Of a stretch of DNA of 64,000 nucleotides, positions 9,166 through 17,815 are shown piece by piece. The notes under the pieces are model-generated. The model had not been told where the DNA came from and did not search any database. It saw nothing but the letters and a program-made list of their open reading frames with translations. Each line of letters starts with the position of its first letter. Position 1 is the stretch's first letter. This DNA is from an uncultured Spirochaetales bacterium (GTDB lineage Bacteria; Spirochaetota; Spirochaetia; Sphaerochaetales; Sphaerochaetaceae), in NCBI GenBank assembly GCA_949289305.1, contig CASENB010000021.1, positions 37,615 through 101,614 on the forward strand, read 5' to 3'. Position numbers and translations under genes: made by a program.

Positions 9166-9927
9166 TTAGAAACTTTCTTTGCTCGTAATAATTAACATAA
9201 CGCATCCGACAATGAAGAATACGGATGTTATTATAGTCGCTATCGAACTTGCTATACAGAATATTCCATAGTTTCCGCAAGTTAGAAGAATATATGAAAT
9301 ACATCTTTCAATGCTGTGCCTCATCTTATCTTTTGTCGCAGCACCTATAAGAGTTACTATTGTCGCAATCGTTATAAGGGTTATCGCAAAGTTAAAATAG
9401 ACGTCATAGTCTGAACCGAAATTACTGCCTGCAGCCTGTATGGAAGATGAATTAGGGGCTGTTATTGAGAGTATCAATGATGCCACCAATGCTATTAACA
9501 TGTAATTTGTATAATTATTGTTGCTTGATCCCATAAGAGTTAATGCGATGAAAATGAATATTAACGCATTAGCAAGAAATGAGAATCTTATTAGGATGTT
9601 TATTAATATCGGATCAAGAAGAAGCACTCCCGTTTCAATGTAGTATGCAGGAAGAAAAGAGATGCATTCGAACGTGATCGATAGAAATAAAAATGGCAGC
9701 AGTTCTCCCTCAGGCGTATTGCTTCTATGCTTTATCCTTATGAGGATATTCGTTGTAAGAGGAAAAATAAGTGCAATGAACAAAGCTACAATCAATACTG
9801 TCAGATCAAAAGATGGAATTAAATTATTGCTTCTGTACTCCAGACAAGTATCTATGAGCGTGATTGAAAAGGCTACTGTCAGAATAAATTCTATTATTAA
9901 AATAACTCTTGATACGATCTTATTCAT
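9166..9927 (-). CDS. Polytopic membrane protein of unknown function
   Basis: 253 residues with about seven hydrophobic helices (for example residues 7-25, 43-62, 80-100, 105-130, 140-158, 180-198 and 215-247). There are short charged loops and no catalytic motif that I recognise. Its ATG overlaps the stop of the upstream symporter gene by four bases, so it is translationally coupled and may work with it as an accessory subunit or partner in cation or solute transport. That role is inferred from context only. Confidence 0.6.
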   Translation of the reverse strand: MNKIVSRVILIIEFILTVAFSITLIDTCLEYRSNNLIPSFDLTVLIVALFIALIFPLTTNILIRIKHRSNTPEGELLPFLFLSITFECISFLPAYYIETGVLLLDPILINILIRFSFLANALIFIFIALTLMGSSNNNYTNYMLIALVASLILSITAPNSSSIQAAGSNFGSDYDVYFNFAITLITIATIVTLIGAATKDKMRHSIERCISYILLTCGNYGIFCIASSIATIITSVFFIVGCVMLIITSKESF

Positions 9928-11168
9928 ACGTAGTCCTTATATGGAATTTCAATGTCAGTCTTTGTCTTAACAGATACGATTTTACATCCTAAAGCGCATA
10001 TTGCAGAATCGAGCATAGCGCCAAGTCCGTTTGTTACCATCAGAATTGATAGTAGTGCGCTCTCTGCCCCATAAAGATCAATATTTAATAGAGATAGCGT
10101 TAAGTATGTGATTATTACGCTCTCAAGTCCAAAAGACGTGAACGAGAGATATGAGCAGAGTGACGATGCAAGAGCTATTATTATGATGGTCGATATATCA
10201 AGAATTCCACCCATTGCAGTAATTAGAGTAAGGCTTAGAAACGTGCTTATTGCTGCACTTCCTCCTTTTGCAAAAAGAGTGAGGAAGAACGTTGAAGAGA
10301 CAGCTGTTCGTTTCTGTTCTCCAAGGCTTAGTCTTGACGTCGTTATATTCGTTGCAATTGCAGATACTGTGTTTGACGTAGATAAGCTCATAAATAGTGA
10401 TGAAATGCTTAAGAGGAGCACTTTATAAGGATTTTTCTTGAATTTTGTAAAAGCTGAAAACAGGAATGGTAAAAGTACTAAAAGTATGAATGCCGTAATT
10501 GCCAGAAGCTTAAGAAGGAATGAAGGTACGACGATTAACGTCTTTTCCGTATATGTTGATAAAAACAGATTCAAAAAAGTGAAATAACAGATGATATAAC
10601 CGAAAGTCGTATAAAATCTTGCTATTTTCATCATTACTTCGGAAAAAGAGTTCATTACCGCATAAGCGGGCCTTATCTGATCTGAAGATGGATTTAAAAA
10701 TAGTCCGAATATCCAGCAAATAATCAAAAGCGGTAAGAATATAGTTGATGCAGTCGCAATGGCATTAAACGGATTTGATACGCCAAGTGCATTTAAATTT
10801 GAATAAAGGGCGTAGCTTACATAGCTTCCTACTACGTTTCCAGAAGACCCAGCACTGCTTGTTACAGGAAATGCTGTTGGATAAAGATAAAATAGCAGGG
10901 CAGGGACGAGAGGAAGAAGTATAGCTGTTATGACTGACCATAGCGCGATGCTGTTTGATATGATAGAGCCTATCTTATCTTTTCTAATAGATGCTATTGC
11001 GCTTGTAAAAGAAAAGACTAAAATGGGAATCGTAACAAGTGTTGCAATTCTTAGTAAGTATGTAGATATATAGGAAACGGTATTGGCTACCACTTCATAG
11101 TCTGCAAATAGAAATGCGCTTGCGGCTGCAAAAAGAAACGCCGCTATATATGTAAACCATGTTTTCAT
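9924..11168 (-). CDS. Dicarboxylate/amino acid:cation symporter family protein
   Basis: 414-residue inner-membrane protein of the SDF (DAACS) family, which imports dicarboxylates or amino acids with Na+ or H+. Evidence is the hydrophobic profile with two re-entrant-like regions. The Ser-rich SLSTSNTVSAIATN and the LFAKGGSAAISTF segment correspond to hairpin 1 and helix 7 of the family. The end region VTNGLGAMLDSAICALG corresponds to helix 8. The substrate is not readable. A -35 TTGACT and -10 TAAAAT lie just upstream, with the ATG six bases after the -10 box, so the message is probably leaderless. Confidence 0.75.
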   Translation of the reverse strand: MKTWFTYIAAFLFAAASAFLFADYEVVANTVSYISTYLLRIATLVTIPILVFSFTSAIASIRKDKIGSIISNSIALWSVITAILLPLVPALLFYLYPTAFPVTSSAGSSGNVVGSYVSYALYSNLNALGVSNPFNAIATASTIFLPLLIICWIFGLFLNPSSDQIRPAYAVMNSFSEVMMKIARFYTTFGYIICYFTFLNLFLSTYTEKTLIVVPSFLLKLLAITAFILLVLLPFLFSAFTKFKKNPYKVLLLSISSLFMSLSTSNTVSAIATNITTSRLSLGEQKRTAVSSTFFLTLFAKGGSAAISTFLSLTLITAMGGILDISTIIIIALASSLCSYLSFTSFGLESVIITYLTLSLLNIDLYGAESALLSILMVTNGLGAMLDSAICALGCKIVSVKTKTDIEIPYKDYV

Positions 11169-11174
11169 AAATAG

Positions 11175-11204
11175 ATTTTAATCTCTGCAATCCACTATAG
11201 TCAA
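11175..11204 (-). promoter_or_regulatory. Promoter of the symporter operon
   Basis: Minus-strand TTGACT (11204-11199), an 18-bp spacer and TAAAAT (11180-11175). The ATG at 11168 follows six bases later, placing the likely transcription start at the start codon. Confidence 0.6.
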
Positions 11205-11211
11205 CAAAACA

Positions 11212-11236
11212 AAAAATGAGGGACCTTAAGCCCCTC
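11212..11236 (-). terminator. Terminator after the GH13 gene
   Basis: On the minus strand GAGGG/CCCTC (arms at 11232-11236 and 11218-11222) form a hairpin followed by ATTTTTTG. It lies right after the stop of the GH13 gene. Confidence 0.75.
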
Positions 11237-11242
11237 GGTTTT

Positions 11243-14200
11243 TCACTCTTTAAAGATGTTTTCAAGCTTGTATTCTGCTTTTATTTCTCTGTTAAGCAGC
11301 TCCGATAAGAACGCATCTTCATCAAATCCTTTCTTGTCATAGCGAAGAGCAAGAGATAATGTGACTATCAGCATGAATAGCTGCATCTTCTCTTTGTTGT
11401 ACCATGTAACGCCTTCGTATTCGTTTAATGCTACGAAATTTCTGCATCCTTCGTCTTTTAGAAGAATCTTTAAAACAGATAGAGGATCTTTTATATCATC
11501 CTTATCTACTTCATATGATGCTGAAAGAAGTATTGCAGCGCCATGTCCTATGAGTCTTGCTTCCTCTTCACTAAGGCCTAAAGACGCAACTTCTTCTTCA
11601 AACAGATATTCAAGAAGCATCTCGTCTGCTCTCTCCATTACCTCTTTTACGCTATCTGCCTTGCTAAATGGTTTTAGCGCGATTGCTTCTGCCATCATAA
11701 GAGCAAGAGATTTTTCCATAGATCCCCAAGAAGAAAAACCAGCGCTATTCTTCTTTTTAAATAGAGATGATATCGCTCTAAACTCTGAAACCATCTTTTT
11801 GGGTTCTACATCGTCAAAAGAGCCAAGCATTTCTTTTACAATATCATCAAAACTCTTATAAAGTTCAGGAAGCTTTGCATAGACTTCTGCAATTGTCAAT
11901 AGAGCTCCTCTCTCTTTGACAGCTGAAGCATTGCCTTCTGTCATATCTCTTAGAGTTTTGATGAAATCTTTTGTTGTCAGAGGTTCATAAAGCTTAAACA
12001 GGTTCTTTAAGCGGATTAAAGAAATAGCAATCTTGATGTTCTTTATCCCTTTTTCTCCATATGTGTTCCATAGGATTTCATAGGATCCATCGGTATCTTC
12101 AACTTCCCTGATATTCCAATATACCCTTGATTCATATCCATTGAGAGAGAAGTTAAGTCCTTCCTCAAACAGCTTTATTGACGGATATAGATACATTAAT
12201 CCGTCTGAGAAACATTCAAGAATAACATATCTACGGCCTCTGAACGAGAGACCCAAGTTGTCTGCAAGCTGTGTGGTTACTGTGACTTTTTCGCCTTTGC
12301 CCTTATCGAGTTTCGGAACGCTCTGTTTTATGTTGCCCCAGACTCTTTCATATTGATTGTTATATAGAACAAGCGTTCTCTCATTTCCCTGTCCATTAAC
12401 GTATGCGTAAACGCTTTCGTTTACCTTTCCATTGTCATAACAGTCATAGAGGTTGAAATGATCGACATTGCTGAACAGATACCTTCTTCTAAATAGAGGG
12501 AATATTCTTCTGTAGTGTTCTCCTACAAGCCATTCATTCGGCTTCTCATCCCAGTACGCCCTCTTGTATTCCATTCCGTATTTTTCTCTATATCCTTCAA
12601 TCTGTCCATGTCCGATCATAGGAAGCCCTGGAAGTGTGGCAAGCAGGGTACATACTCCGAAGTATCTGTCTCCATCTCCAAACTGTGCGATAGCAGTTTC
12701 TTCATCAGGATTATTCATAAAGTTTACGTAACGCTTTAAGATCTCTGGTTCGTATACGAGAGTGTTTTTTATTCCTAGACGATACTTCTCATTTTCCTGA
12801 TTTTTAAGCATGTTCATGAACGCTGAGTTATAAACTCTATGCATTCCAAGAGTTCTTACGAAATAGCCTTCCATCATCCAGAATGCTTCTGCAAGAAGTA
12901 GAGTATCTGGTACTTCAACTGCAATTCTGTCTACAACTTCTCTCCAGAATTCATTTGGAATCTTTGAATTGAATTCGTCGTTGCTCATGCTGTAAATCGC
13001 ACGTCCTGCAATATCTCCAGCCTCTCCGAGCTTTGGATACCATAGACGTTGAATATGCCTTTTTGCAAGTGTCATTGCAGCATCGAATCTAATAATAGGA
13101 AAGTTTTTTGCAACATGGATGATTTTTTGAATGACAGCTTCTCTAGTCTCTGGATTTAAATAATCGAGCTGTGCAGTGTCATTCCAAGGCATCGTTGTTC
13201 CATCATTTCCATGAAATACATATCTTACTTTTCCATTTCTTTTATCTGTCAGACGGAATGTGACAGCCGCATCTGTTCTATTATAATAATGATCTTCAAG
13301 TTTTATCTCAAAGTCAGGATTTGTAGATAGATCAGGACCATTGTATGTATAAGAAGGAAATGGAGGCCAATCTTGACTGATAAAATAGTCGGGATGTTCA
13401 TATACCCAGTTTCCATCAATTCCTGTATGGTTTGGAACCATATCGGAGGCAAGCCTTATACCTCTTTCCTGACATCTTTTTCTTAAGTTATCAAGAGCTG
13501 CCCATCCACCGATTGCATCTGAAATATCATAGTCTTTTAAAGAGTATGCAGAAGCCTCTGCATCTGCGTTTCCGCAAAGATTCTTAATAGTTTTACTTGC
13601 TGTGCTTCTCTGCCATAGTCCGATTAGCCAAAGAGCTGTAAAACCCCTCTCTTTTAGTAGATCTAATTCCCTGTCTGGAATTTGATCGAGTCTTGTAATC
13701 TCTTTTTTATACTCTTTTGACAGCTGATCTAGCCATACGAGAGTACACTTTGCAATCATTACAACGCGAGGCATCCAATTGGAATCATCACTGAATGCTT
13801 CATATTCGTTATATTCCTCTTCTGCATAGTTTGTTACAGGCATAGGACCAGGAGGGCCTGGGATACCTCTGTCTTTTTCTTCTTCTCTTATGTAAGAGAT
13901 GGAAAGCTGCAGAAGTTCTACTAGATCTTTTGGAAGCAGATATGCCCATTCTTTTATAATGTATTTAATTTGATCTGTAAGTGAGTTTGGATATATTCTG
14001 CTTGGTTTTGTTAAAAGGGTGAAGATATCTTCATCTTCCAAACTCTTTCCATTTCTGCTTTCATCTTTTATATAGGCAGAGAGAAGGGATGCAAGGGATG
14101 AAAAACCATTTGGATATTCAAGACCTTCAGGATAAACAAAAGGTTTCGATGCCTCTACAAGGGCTGGATTGTTTATCATGACCTGATGGATAAAAAAAGA

Positions 14201-14596
14201 CCTTGAATCTTCTTCTCTTCTTTTTATTCCTTCAATTTTATTGTCATTCAAAAGGGGAGAAGGAAAGTGCTTTGAATAAAAAGAGAGAGCGCTTTTGAGT
14301 TCTTCATTTTCGTTAATTGCATTTTGCCTTCTTAAGAAAAAATCTGCATGTCCTGCCCTCATGCATGCACTAAGGACTACTTGATATAACAAATGAAGTA
14401 CTGCTGTCGCATGAAGCTTACCTGCTGATATGTAATCGTTTTTTCCTCTTTTTTTCTCATTTTCATTATATATATATGATATTTTCAGCGCCTGACGGTA
14501 AAGCTCAGAGATGTTATCATCCGTCATGAATACAGGAGTTTTTAATTCCAAATCATTTCTAACTATATCAGAGATACGAAAATCTCTCTTTTCCAT
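11243..14596 (-). CDS. Large GH13 alpha-amylase-family protein
   Basis: 1117-residue glycoside hydrolase family 13 protein. The catalytic TIM barrel lies in the middle (about 280-720) with DMVPNHTG (region I), IIRFDAAM (nucleophile Asp, about 502), LLAEAFW (acid/base Glu, about 569) and MNNPDEET (third Asp, about 630). About 280 residues precede and about 370 follow the barrel. The tail is helical with no carbohydrate-binding motif that I recognise. There is no signal peptide, so it should act in the cytoplasm on maltodextrin or glycogen-like glucans. AAGGAGG sits before the ATG. It is a single transcription unit with its own terminator. Exact specificity is unknown. Confidence 0.88.
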   Translation of the reverse strand: MEKRDFRISDIVRNDLELKTPVFMTDDNISELYRQALKISYIYNENEKKRGKNDYISAGKLHATAVLHLLYQVVLSACMRAGHADFFLRRQNAINENEELKSALSFYSKHFPSPLLNDNKIEGIKRREEDSRSFFIHQVMINNPALVEASKPFVYPEGLEYPNGFSSLASLLSAYIKDESRNGKSLEDEDIFTLLTKPSRIYPNSLTDQIKYIIKEWAYLLPKDLVELLQLSISYIREEEKDRGIPGPPGPMPVTNYAEEEYNEYEAFSDDSNWMPRVVMIAKCTLVWLDQLSKEYKKEITRLDQIPDRELDLLKERGFTALWLIGLWQRSTASKTIKNLCGNADAEASAYSLKDYDISDAIGGWAALDNLRKRCQERGIRLASDMVPNHTGIDGNWVYEHPDYFISQDWPPFPSYTYNGPDLSTNPDFEIKLEDHYYNRTDAAVTFRLTDKRNGKVRYVFHGNDGTTMPWNDTAQLDYLNPETREAVIQKIIHVAKNFPIIRFDAAMTLAKRHIQRLWYPKLGEAGDIAGRAIYSMSNDEFNSKIPNEFWREVVDRIAVEVPDTLLLAEAFWMMEGYFVRTLGMHRVYNSAFMNMLKNQENEKYRLGIKNTLVYEPEILKRYVNFMNNPDEETAIAQFGDGDRYFGVCTLLATLPGLPMIGHGQIEGYREKYGMEYKRAYWDEKPNEWLVGEHYRRIFPLFRRRYLFSNVDHFNLYDCYDNGKVNESVYAYVNGQGNERTLVLYNNQYERVWGNIKQSVPKLDKGKGEKVTVTTQLADNLGLSFRGRRYVILECFSDGLMYLYPSIKLFEEGLNFSLNGYESRVYWNIREVEDTDGSYEILWNTYGEKGIKNIKIAISLIRLKNLFKLYEPLTTKDFIKTLRDMTEGNASAVKERGALLTIAEVYAKLPELYKSFDDIVKEMLGSFDDVEPKKMVSEFRAISSLFKKKNSAGFSSWGSMEKSLALMMAEAIALKPFSKADSVKEVMERADEMLLEYLFEEEVASLGLSEEEARLIGHGAAILLSASYEVDKDDIKDPLSVLKILLKDEGCRNFVALNEYEGVTWYNKEKMQLFMLIVTLSLALRYDKKGFDEDAFLSELLNREIKAEYKLENIFKE

Positions 14597-14814
14597 GCAT
14601 AAATCCTCCTTTGCTTCATATAGTTTAACACGAAAAACTTTCTGTAAGTAGAGAAAAATAGGTAATTGCTTGTATTTACATTAAAATGAAGAAAAGAAAA
14701 CCTTCAGAATCATAGTGTCCTTATGAAAAATCTGAAGATTCGTATTAAATTTATTTCGACTGCTTGTTATTAGCTTACGAAGAATTTACATACAGTTAAA
14801 AATTGCATTTACTC
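14597..14814. other. Intergenic region between GH13 gene and pth
   Basis: About 220 bp. It contains a weak inverted repeat (CTTCAGA near 14702 with TCTGAAG near 14735) and otherwise only A/T-rich sequence. No gene is seen. Confidence 0.4.
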
Positions 14815-15318
14815 TTATTTATTTATGTTTTTGATAATTTTCTCAGCTTCATAAAAACTGTTATCTAAGATTTCCAACTCTTCTTTTTTGAAAGGAGAAA
14901 GTACATATATCCTCATATCGCCGTACTTAGGCCTTCCAATACCTATCCTCAAACGAAAGAAATTATCGCTGCCGATTCTATCTTTTATACTTCTTAGCCC
15001 GTTATGACATTTTAAAGAGCCGCCACACTGGAGCTTTACTTCTCCAAGCTTTAATTCGCTGTCATCGTGGCATACTAATATCTCATCGTCTTTAATTTTA
15101 TAAAAGGCTTTAGCCTCGCTTACTGCCGTTCCTGAAAGGTTCATAAAAGTAATTGGTTTAATGTATTTTATGCCGTTTTTCTCTACGAAAATTGAATGAA
15201 ATTTACTCTTTAGGCTATCATTTTCTGTTAGACGATCAAAAAGAGTAAAAGCGACGTTATGCCTTGTGTTTTTATATTCTTGACCAGGATTACCTAAAAA
15301 GGCTATTAGTTTTATCAC
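14815..15318 (-). CDS. pth: Peptidyl-tRNA hydrolase
   Basis: Pth cleaves peptidyl-tRNA released from stalled ribosomes. Motifs are FLGNPGQEYKNTRHNVAF (catalytic His), KPITFMNLSGTAV, LVCHDDSELKLGEVKLQ, GGSLKCHNGLRSI and FFRLRIGIGRP. I place the start at a GTG (VIKLIAFLGNPG) because a TATAAT box lies exactly six bases upstream. The roughly 50 extra residues of the longest reading have no family counterpart and lie upstream of the promoter. At 167 residues it is slightly short for the family, with a trimmed C-terminus. It is divergent from the small membrane protein gene. Confidence 0.92.
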   Translation of the reverse strand: MIKLIAFLGNPGQEYKNTRHNVAFTLFDRLTENDSLKSKFHSIFVEKNGIKYIKPITFMNLSGTAVSEAKAFYKIKDDEILVCHDDSELKLGEVKLQCGGSLKCHNGLRSIKDRIGSDNFFRLRIGIGRPKYGDMRIYVLSPFKKEELEILDNSFYEAEKIIKNINK

Positions 15319-15370
15319 AAAAACATTATAATCGTCCTTAGTTATTTTATTCAATATTATGGAGGAATCT

Positions 15371-15787
15371 ATGGCAAAAGTTGCTATAAAGACAGTTGGC
15401 GATGTAGCTTTGAAGCTTCTTGTTGGGCTGCTTTTTATCTGTATTGGAATTGAAGGTGTTGCAAATGGAGGAGGCAACGATCTCTATAGGGCAATAGACA
15501 ATGAAACTGTAAATATTCTTTTAGGAATTGTTCTGATCGTATGTGGACTTTTGATTATTGTCCCATTATTCATCAGCGGAATTAAGCCATTGTTTACAAA
15601 ATATTCTCTTATTATCGTTTCTGTTGTCTGGGTGCTTGTTATTATATTTTCAGACTTCGTATACGGTTTTGGAAATTTCTCAGGAACAGAGATTTTTGAA
15701 TGGTTGGAAGGTTTCATCTACCATATCTTAATACTGCTTTCTATACTTCAAGCAAGCAAAGGCGCACTCAAAGGTGTAGTAAAATAA
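15371..15787 (+). CDS. Small four-helix membrane protein
   Basis: 138 residues, start at MAKVAIK, with GGAGG nine bases upstream. Four hydrophobic segments (about residues 12-30, 48-68, 78-98 and 112-130) separated by short loops such as GVANGGGNDLYRAIDNE. No enzymatic motif is seen and I do not recognise the family. It is followed by a clear terminator, so it is monocistronic. Confidence 0.6.
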   Translation: MAKVAIKTVGDVALKLLVGLLFICIGIEGVANGGGNDLYRAIDNETVNILLGIVLIVCGLLIIVPLFISGIKPLFTKYSLIIVSVVWVLVIIFSDFVYGFGNFSGTEIFEWLEGFIYHILILLSILQASKGALKGVVK

Positions 15788-15805
15788 TAGAAAAGATTAA
15801 GAGAC

Positions 15806-15839
15806 TGGCATCATCACTTTTGTGGCGATGCCATTTTTT
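15806..15839 (+). terminator. Rho-independent terminator
   Basis: TGGCATC (15806-15812) pairs with GATGCCA (15827-15833), followed by six T. It ends the transcript of the small membrane protein. Confidence 0.85.
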
Positions 15840-15859
15840 ATTTAAAAGGAGAAAAAACA

Positions 15860-16714
15860 GTGAAGGCAATATCATATGGCGAAGTTCTTTGGGACATCAG
15901 TGATAATTCAAGTACGCTTGGAGGAGCGCCTTTAAACGTACTTGGGCATATCGCAAGGCTTAAAGATGACGGAATTATCATAAGCGCAATTGGGAATGAC
16001 GAGTTGGGAGGAGAGACCAAAAAAGCTCTTTTAGATCTTGGCATCGATACGACATGTTTGGAAGTAAAAGACGGTATTGAAACTGGCAAGGCATATATCA
16101 AGCTAGATAATGGCATTCCTTCTTATTCGTTTAATGATCCTGCTGCATGGGATTTAATAGACGGTCCTGGCAGTTCTTTCTTTGATTCTTCTTATGATGT
16201 TTTCATATTTGGAACACTATGCCAGAGAAGCAAAAAGAGCAGAGAAACTCTTTACAGAATTTTAGATAATTTAAAATGTAGAGAGGTGTTCTTTGACGTT
16301 AACTTGCGCTTAAACTTCTATTCAAATGATATAATATGCAAGTCTCTAGGGTATGCAACGATTTTAAAAATGAACGATGAAGAGCTTCCTATTGTATTGA
16401 TGGCCTCAGGTTGTAAAGATATTCAGATTTTGAAACAAAAATATGATTTAAAGATCGTTATTTTAACAAAAGGTAAGAAAGGAACTGAGCTTTACTATGA
16501 AAATAAGATCTATACGGCAGATCCTGAGAACGTAAAAGTTGTAGATACTGTCGGTGCTGGAGACAGTTTATCCGGATCTTTTCTTCATTTTTACTTAAAC
16601 GGAGACGATATTGAGTGCGCTATAAAGAAAGCAAGCATGGTTGCCGACTATGTAGTGACTAAAAATGGGGCAATTCCTGAGTATTCTGAGGAAATATTGT
16701 CTAAGATATTATAA
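15860..16714 (+). CDS. PfkB-family sugar kinase (fructokinase-like)
   Basis: 284-residue ribokinase-family kinase. The N-terminal GEVLWD and LGGAPLNVLGHIARL match fructokinases, and the C-terminal VVDTVGAGDSLSGSF holds the catalytic Asp and anion hole. The start is a GTG with AAAAGGAG ten bases upstream. It lies directly after a terminator and shows no operon partner. Probable role: phosphorylation of fructose or another free sugar entering glycolysis. It differs clearly from the kinase at 1005, so the two are not recent duplicates. Confidence 0.85.
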   Translation: MKAISYGEVLWDISDNSSTLGGAPLNVLGHIARLKDDGIIISAIGNDELGGETKKALLDLGIDTTCLEVKDGIETGKAYIKLDNGIPSYSFNDPAAWDLIDGPGSSFFDSSYDVFIFGTLCQRSKKSRETLYRILDNLKCREVFFDVNLRLNFYSNDIICKSLGYATILKMNDEELPIVLMASGCKDIQILKQKYDLKIVILTKGKKGTELYYENKIYTADPENVKVVDTVGAGDSLSGSFLHFYLNGDDIECAIKKASMVADYVVTKNGAIPEYSEEILSKIL

Positions 16715-17101
16715 TGCGTCTTTTTTTGAAGAAAAACTTTTTCCTTTGATATTAAGGCTTTCAAATGAAATTAAAGTTTTATTTGAGGCCTTGAAATGCT
16801 AGAAACTTGTTATGTATTGAATACGATATATGAGGTGATAGGCAATAGTTATAATAACTAACTAAATATTTAAGAAATTTACATAATGCTTTTCTTGTAA
16901 AAAAGTTACATTAAATTTAATAAAGTTTCTTGACTTGTCAAAAGGAATGACACTAACATATTATTAAGCCACTGGGATATTATCTTTAGCTGTAAGGCTT
17001 TTTTCTTTTTTTCTTAGTTTGCGCTATTACGGCAGAACGGTTGGCTGGATTCCGTTATGCACTATCTGGAAGCTTTGGTTTTTCCTCGCCAGAGCTTTTT
17101 T
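16715..17101. other. Noncoding region between kinase and nth
   Basis: 387 bp without a protein gene. A hairpin-capable segment (AAGGC...GCCTT with CAAAT/ATTTG) lies at about 16755-16795. The second half holds a candidate small RNA with its own promoter and terminator, listed separately. Confidence 0.5.
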
Positions 17102-17102
17102 T
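16966..17102 (+). ncRNA. Candidate small noncoding RNA
   Basis: A promoter-like TTGACT (16930-16935), 18-bp spacer and TAACAT (16954-16959) precede about 135 nt that end in a strong terminator. AAGCTTTGG (17070-17078) pairs with CCAGAGCTT (17089-17097), then a T run follows. An AAGCC/GGCTT stem also lies at about 16966-17000. No signature of tmRNA, SRP RNA, 6S RNA or RNase P was seen and no ORF fills the space. The -35 sits in TTGACTTGTCAA, an operator-like palindrome. The terminator abuts the stop of convergent nth, so it could partly serve that side. Confidence 0.4.
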
Positions 17103-17764
17103 CATCTGTGGGTTGTGACGCCTATTTTTTTACATTTATCGCTATAAGGACATTCTGAACATAAAGGCGATATGCTTTTACAGACGCTTTGACCATAACT
17201 TACGAGAACCTCGTTTAATGGTATCCAGAATCTTTTAGGAAGAATCTTACGTAGAGCGCCTTCAGTTTCTTCAGCATCCTTCGTACTTATAATGCCAATT
17301 CTGTTTAGTATTTGGTGAACATGGCAGTCTACGCATATTGCAAGTTCATTGAATCCAAGATTAAGAGTTAATGACGCAGTTTTCAGACCTACTCCTGGAA
17401 GTGACAGTAGATCGTCCATATTCGACGGTACTTTTCCACCATATTTATCTATTATTATCTTTGAAATTTCTTTTAGATTTTCAGCTTTTCTTTTATAGAA
17501 TGCGGATGGCTTAATAGTCTCTCTTAATTCTTCGTCATCCATATCATATAGTTCGTAAAAGTCTTTTGCTTTTTCGAATAATGCCTTTGATCTTTCTATT
17601 GTTACTTTATCTTTCGTTCTTAAAGAGAGGACAGTCGATACCAAAATCCTGTAAGGATCGTTATCTTCCCCTGCGATTTCCGAAACAGAAGGAAGACTTA
17701 TATTCCTTCTTTTTAGTTCATTTGAGAATATATCAAACATTTCTTGAAAAATCTTATCGTACAT
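17102..17764 (-). CDS. nth: Endonuclease III
   Basis: Base-excision repair DNA glycosylase/AP lyase for oxidised pyrimidines. In 220 residues it shows the helix-hairpin-helix LLSLPGVGLKTAS (with catalytic Lys), the catalytic Asp in CVDCHVHQILNRIG, and the 4Fe-4S ligands spaced Cys-X6-Cys-X2-Cys-X5-Cys at the C-terminus (CKSISPLCSECPYSDKC). Complete and typical. It is divergent from the DAHP synthase fusion with a 51-bp gap. Confidence 0.95.
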   Translation of the reverse strand: MYDKIFQEMFDIFSNELKRRNISLPSVSEIAGEDNDPYRILVSTVLSLRTKDKVTIERSKALFEKAKDFYELYDMDDEELRETIKPSAFYKRKAENLKEISKIIIDKYGGKVPSNMDDLLSLPGVGLKTASLTLNLGFNELAICVDCHVHQILNRIGIISTKDAEETEGALRKILPKRFWIPLNEVLVSYGQSVCKSISPLCSECPYSDKCKKIGVTTHR

Positions 17765-17778
17765 TGAAACACCGTTTG

Positions 17779-17807
17779 TTGACCAAAAAAGGCAAATATT
17801 AGATAAG
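17779..17807 (+). promoter_or_regulatory. Promoter of the DAHP synthase fusion gene
   Basis: TTGACC (17779-17784), 17-bp spacer and GATAAG (17802-17807). The ATG at 17816 is eight bases further, so the leader is absent or only a base or two long. Confidence 0.5.
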
Positions 17808-17815
17808 TAGTTATC

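Noticed and set aside
16966..17102. tmRNA, SRP RNA, 6S RNA or RNase P RNA
   Set aside because: The conserved cores of these RNAs were not found; only the promoter and terminator are supported, so it stays an unnamed candidate.
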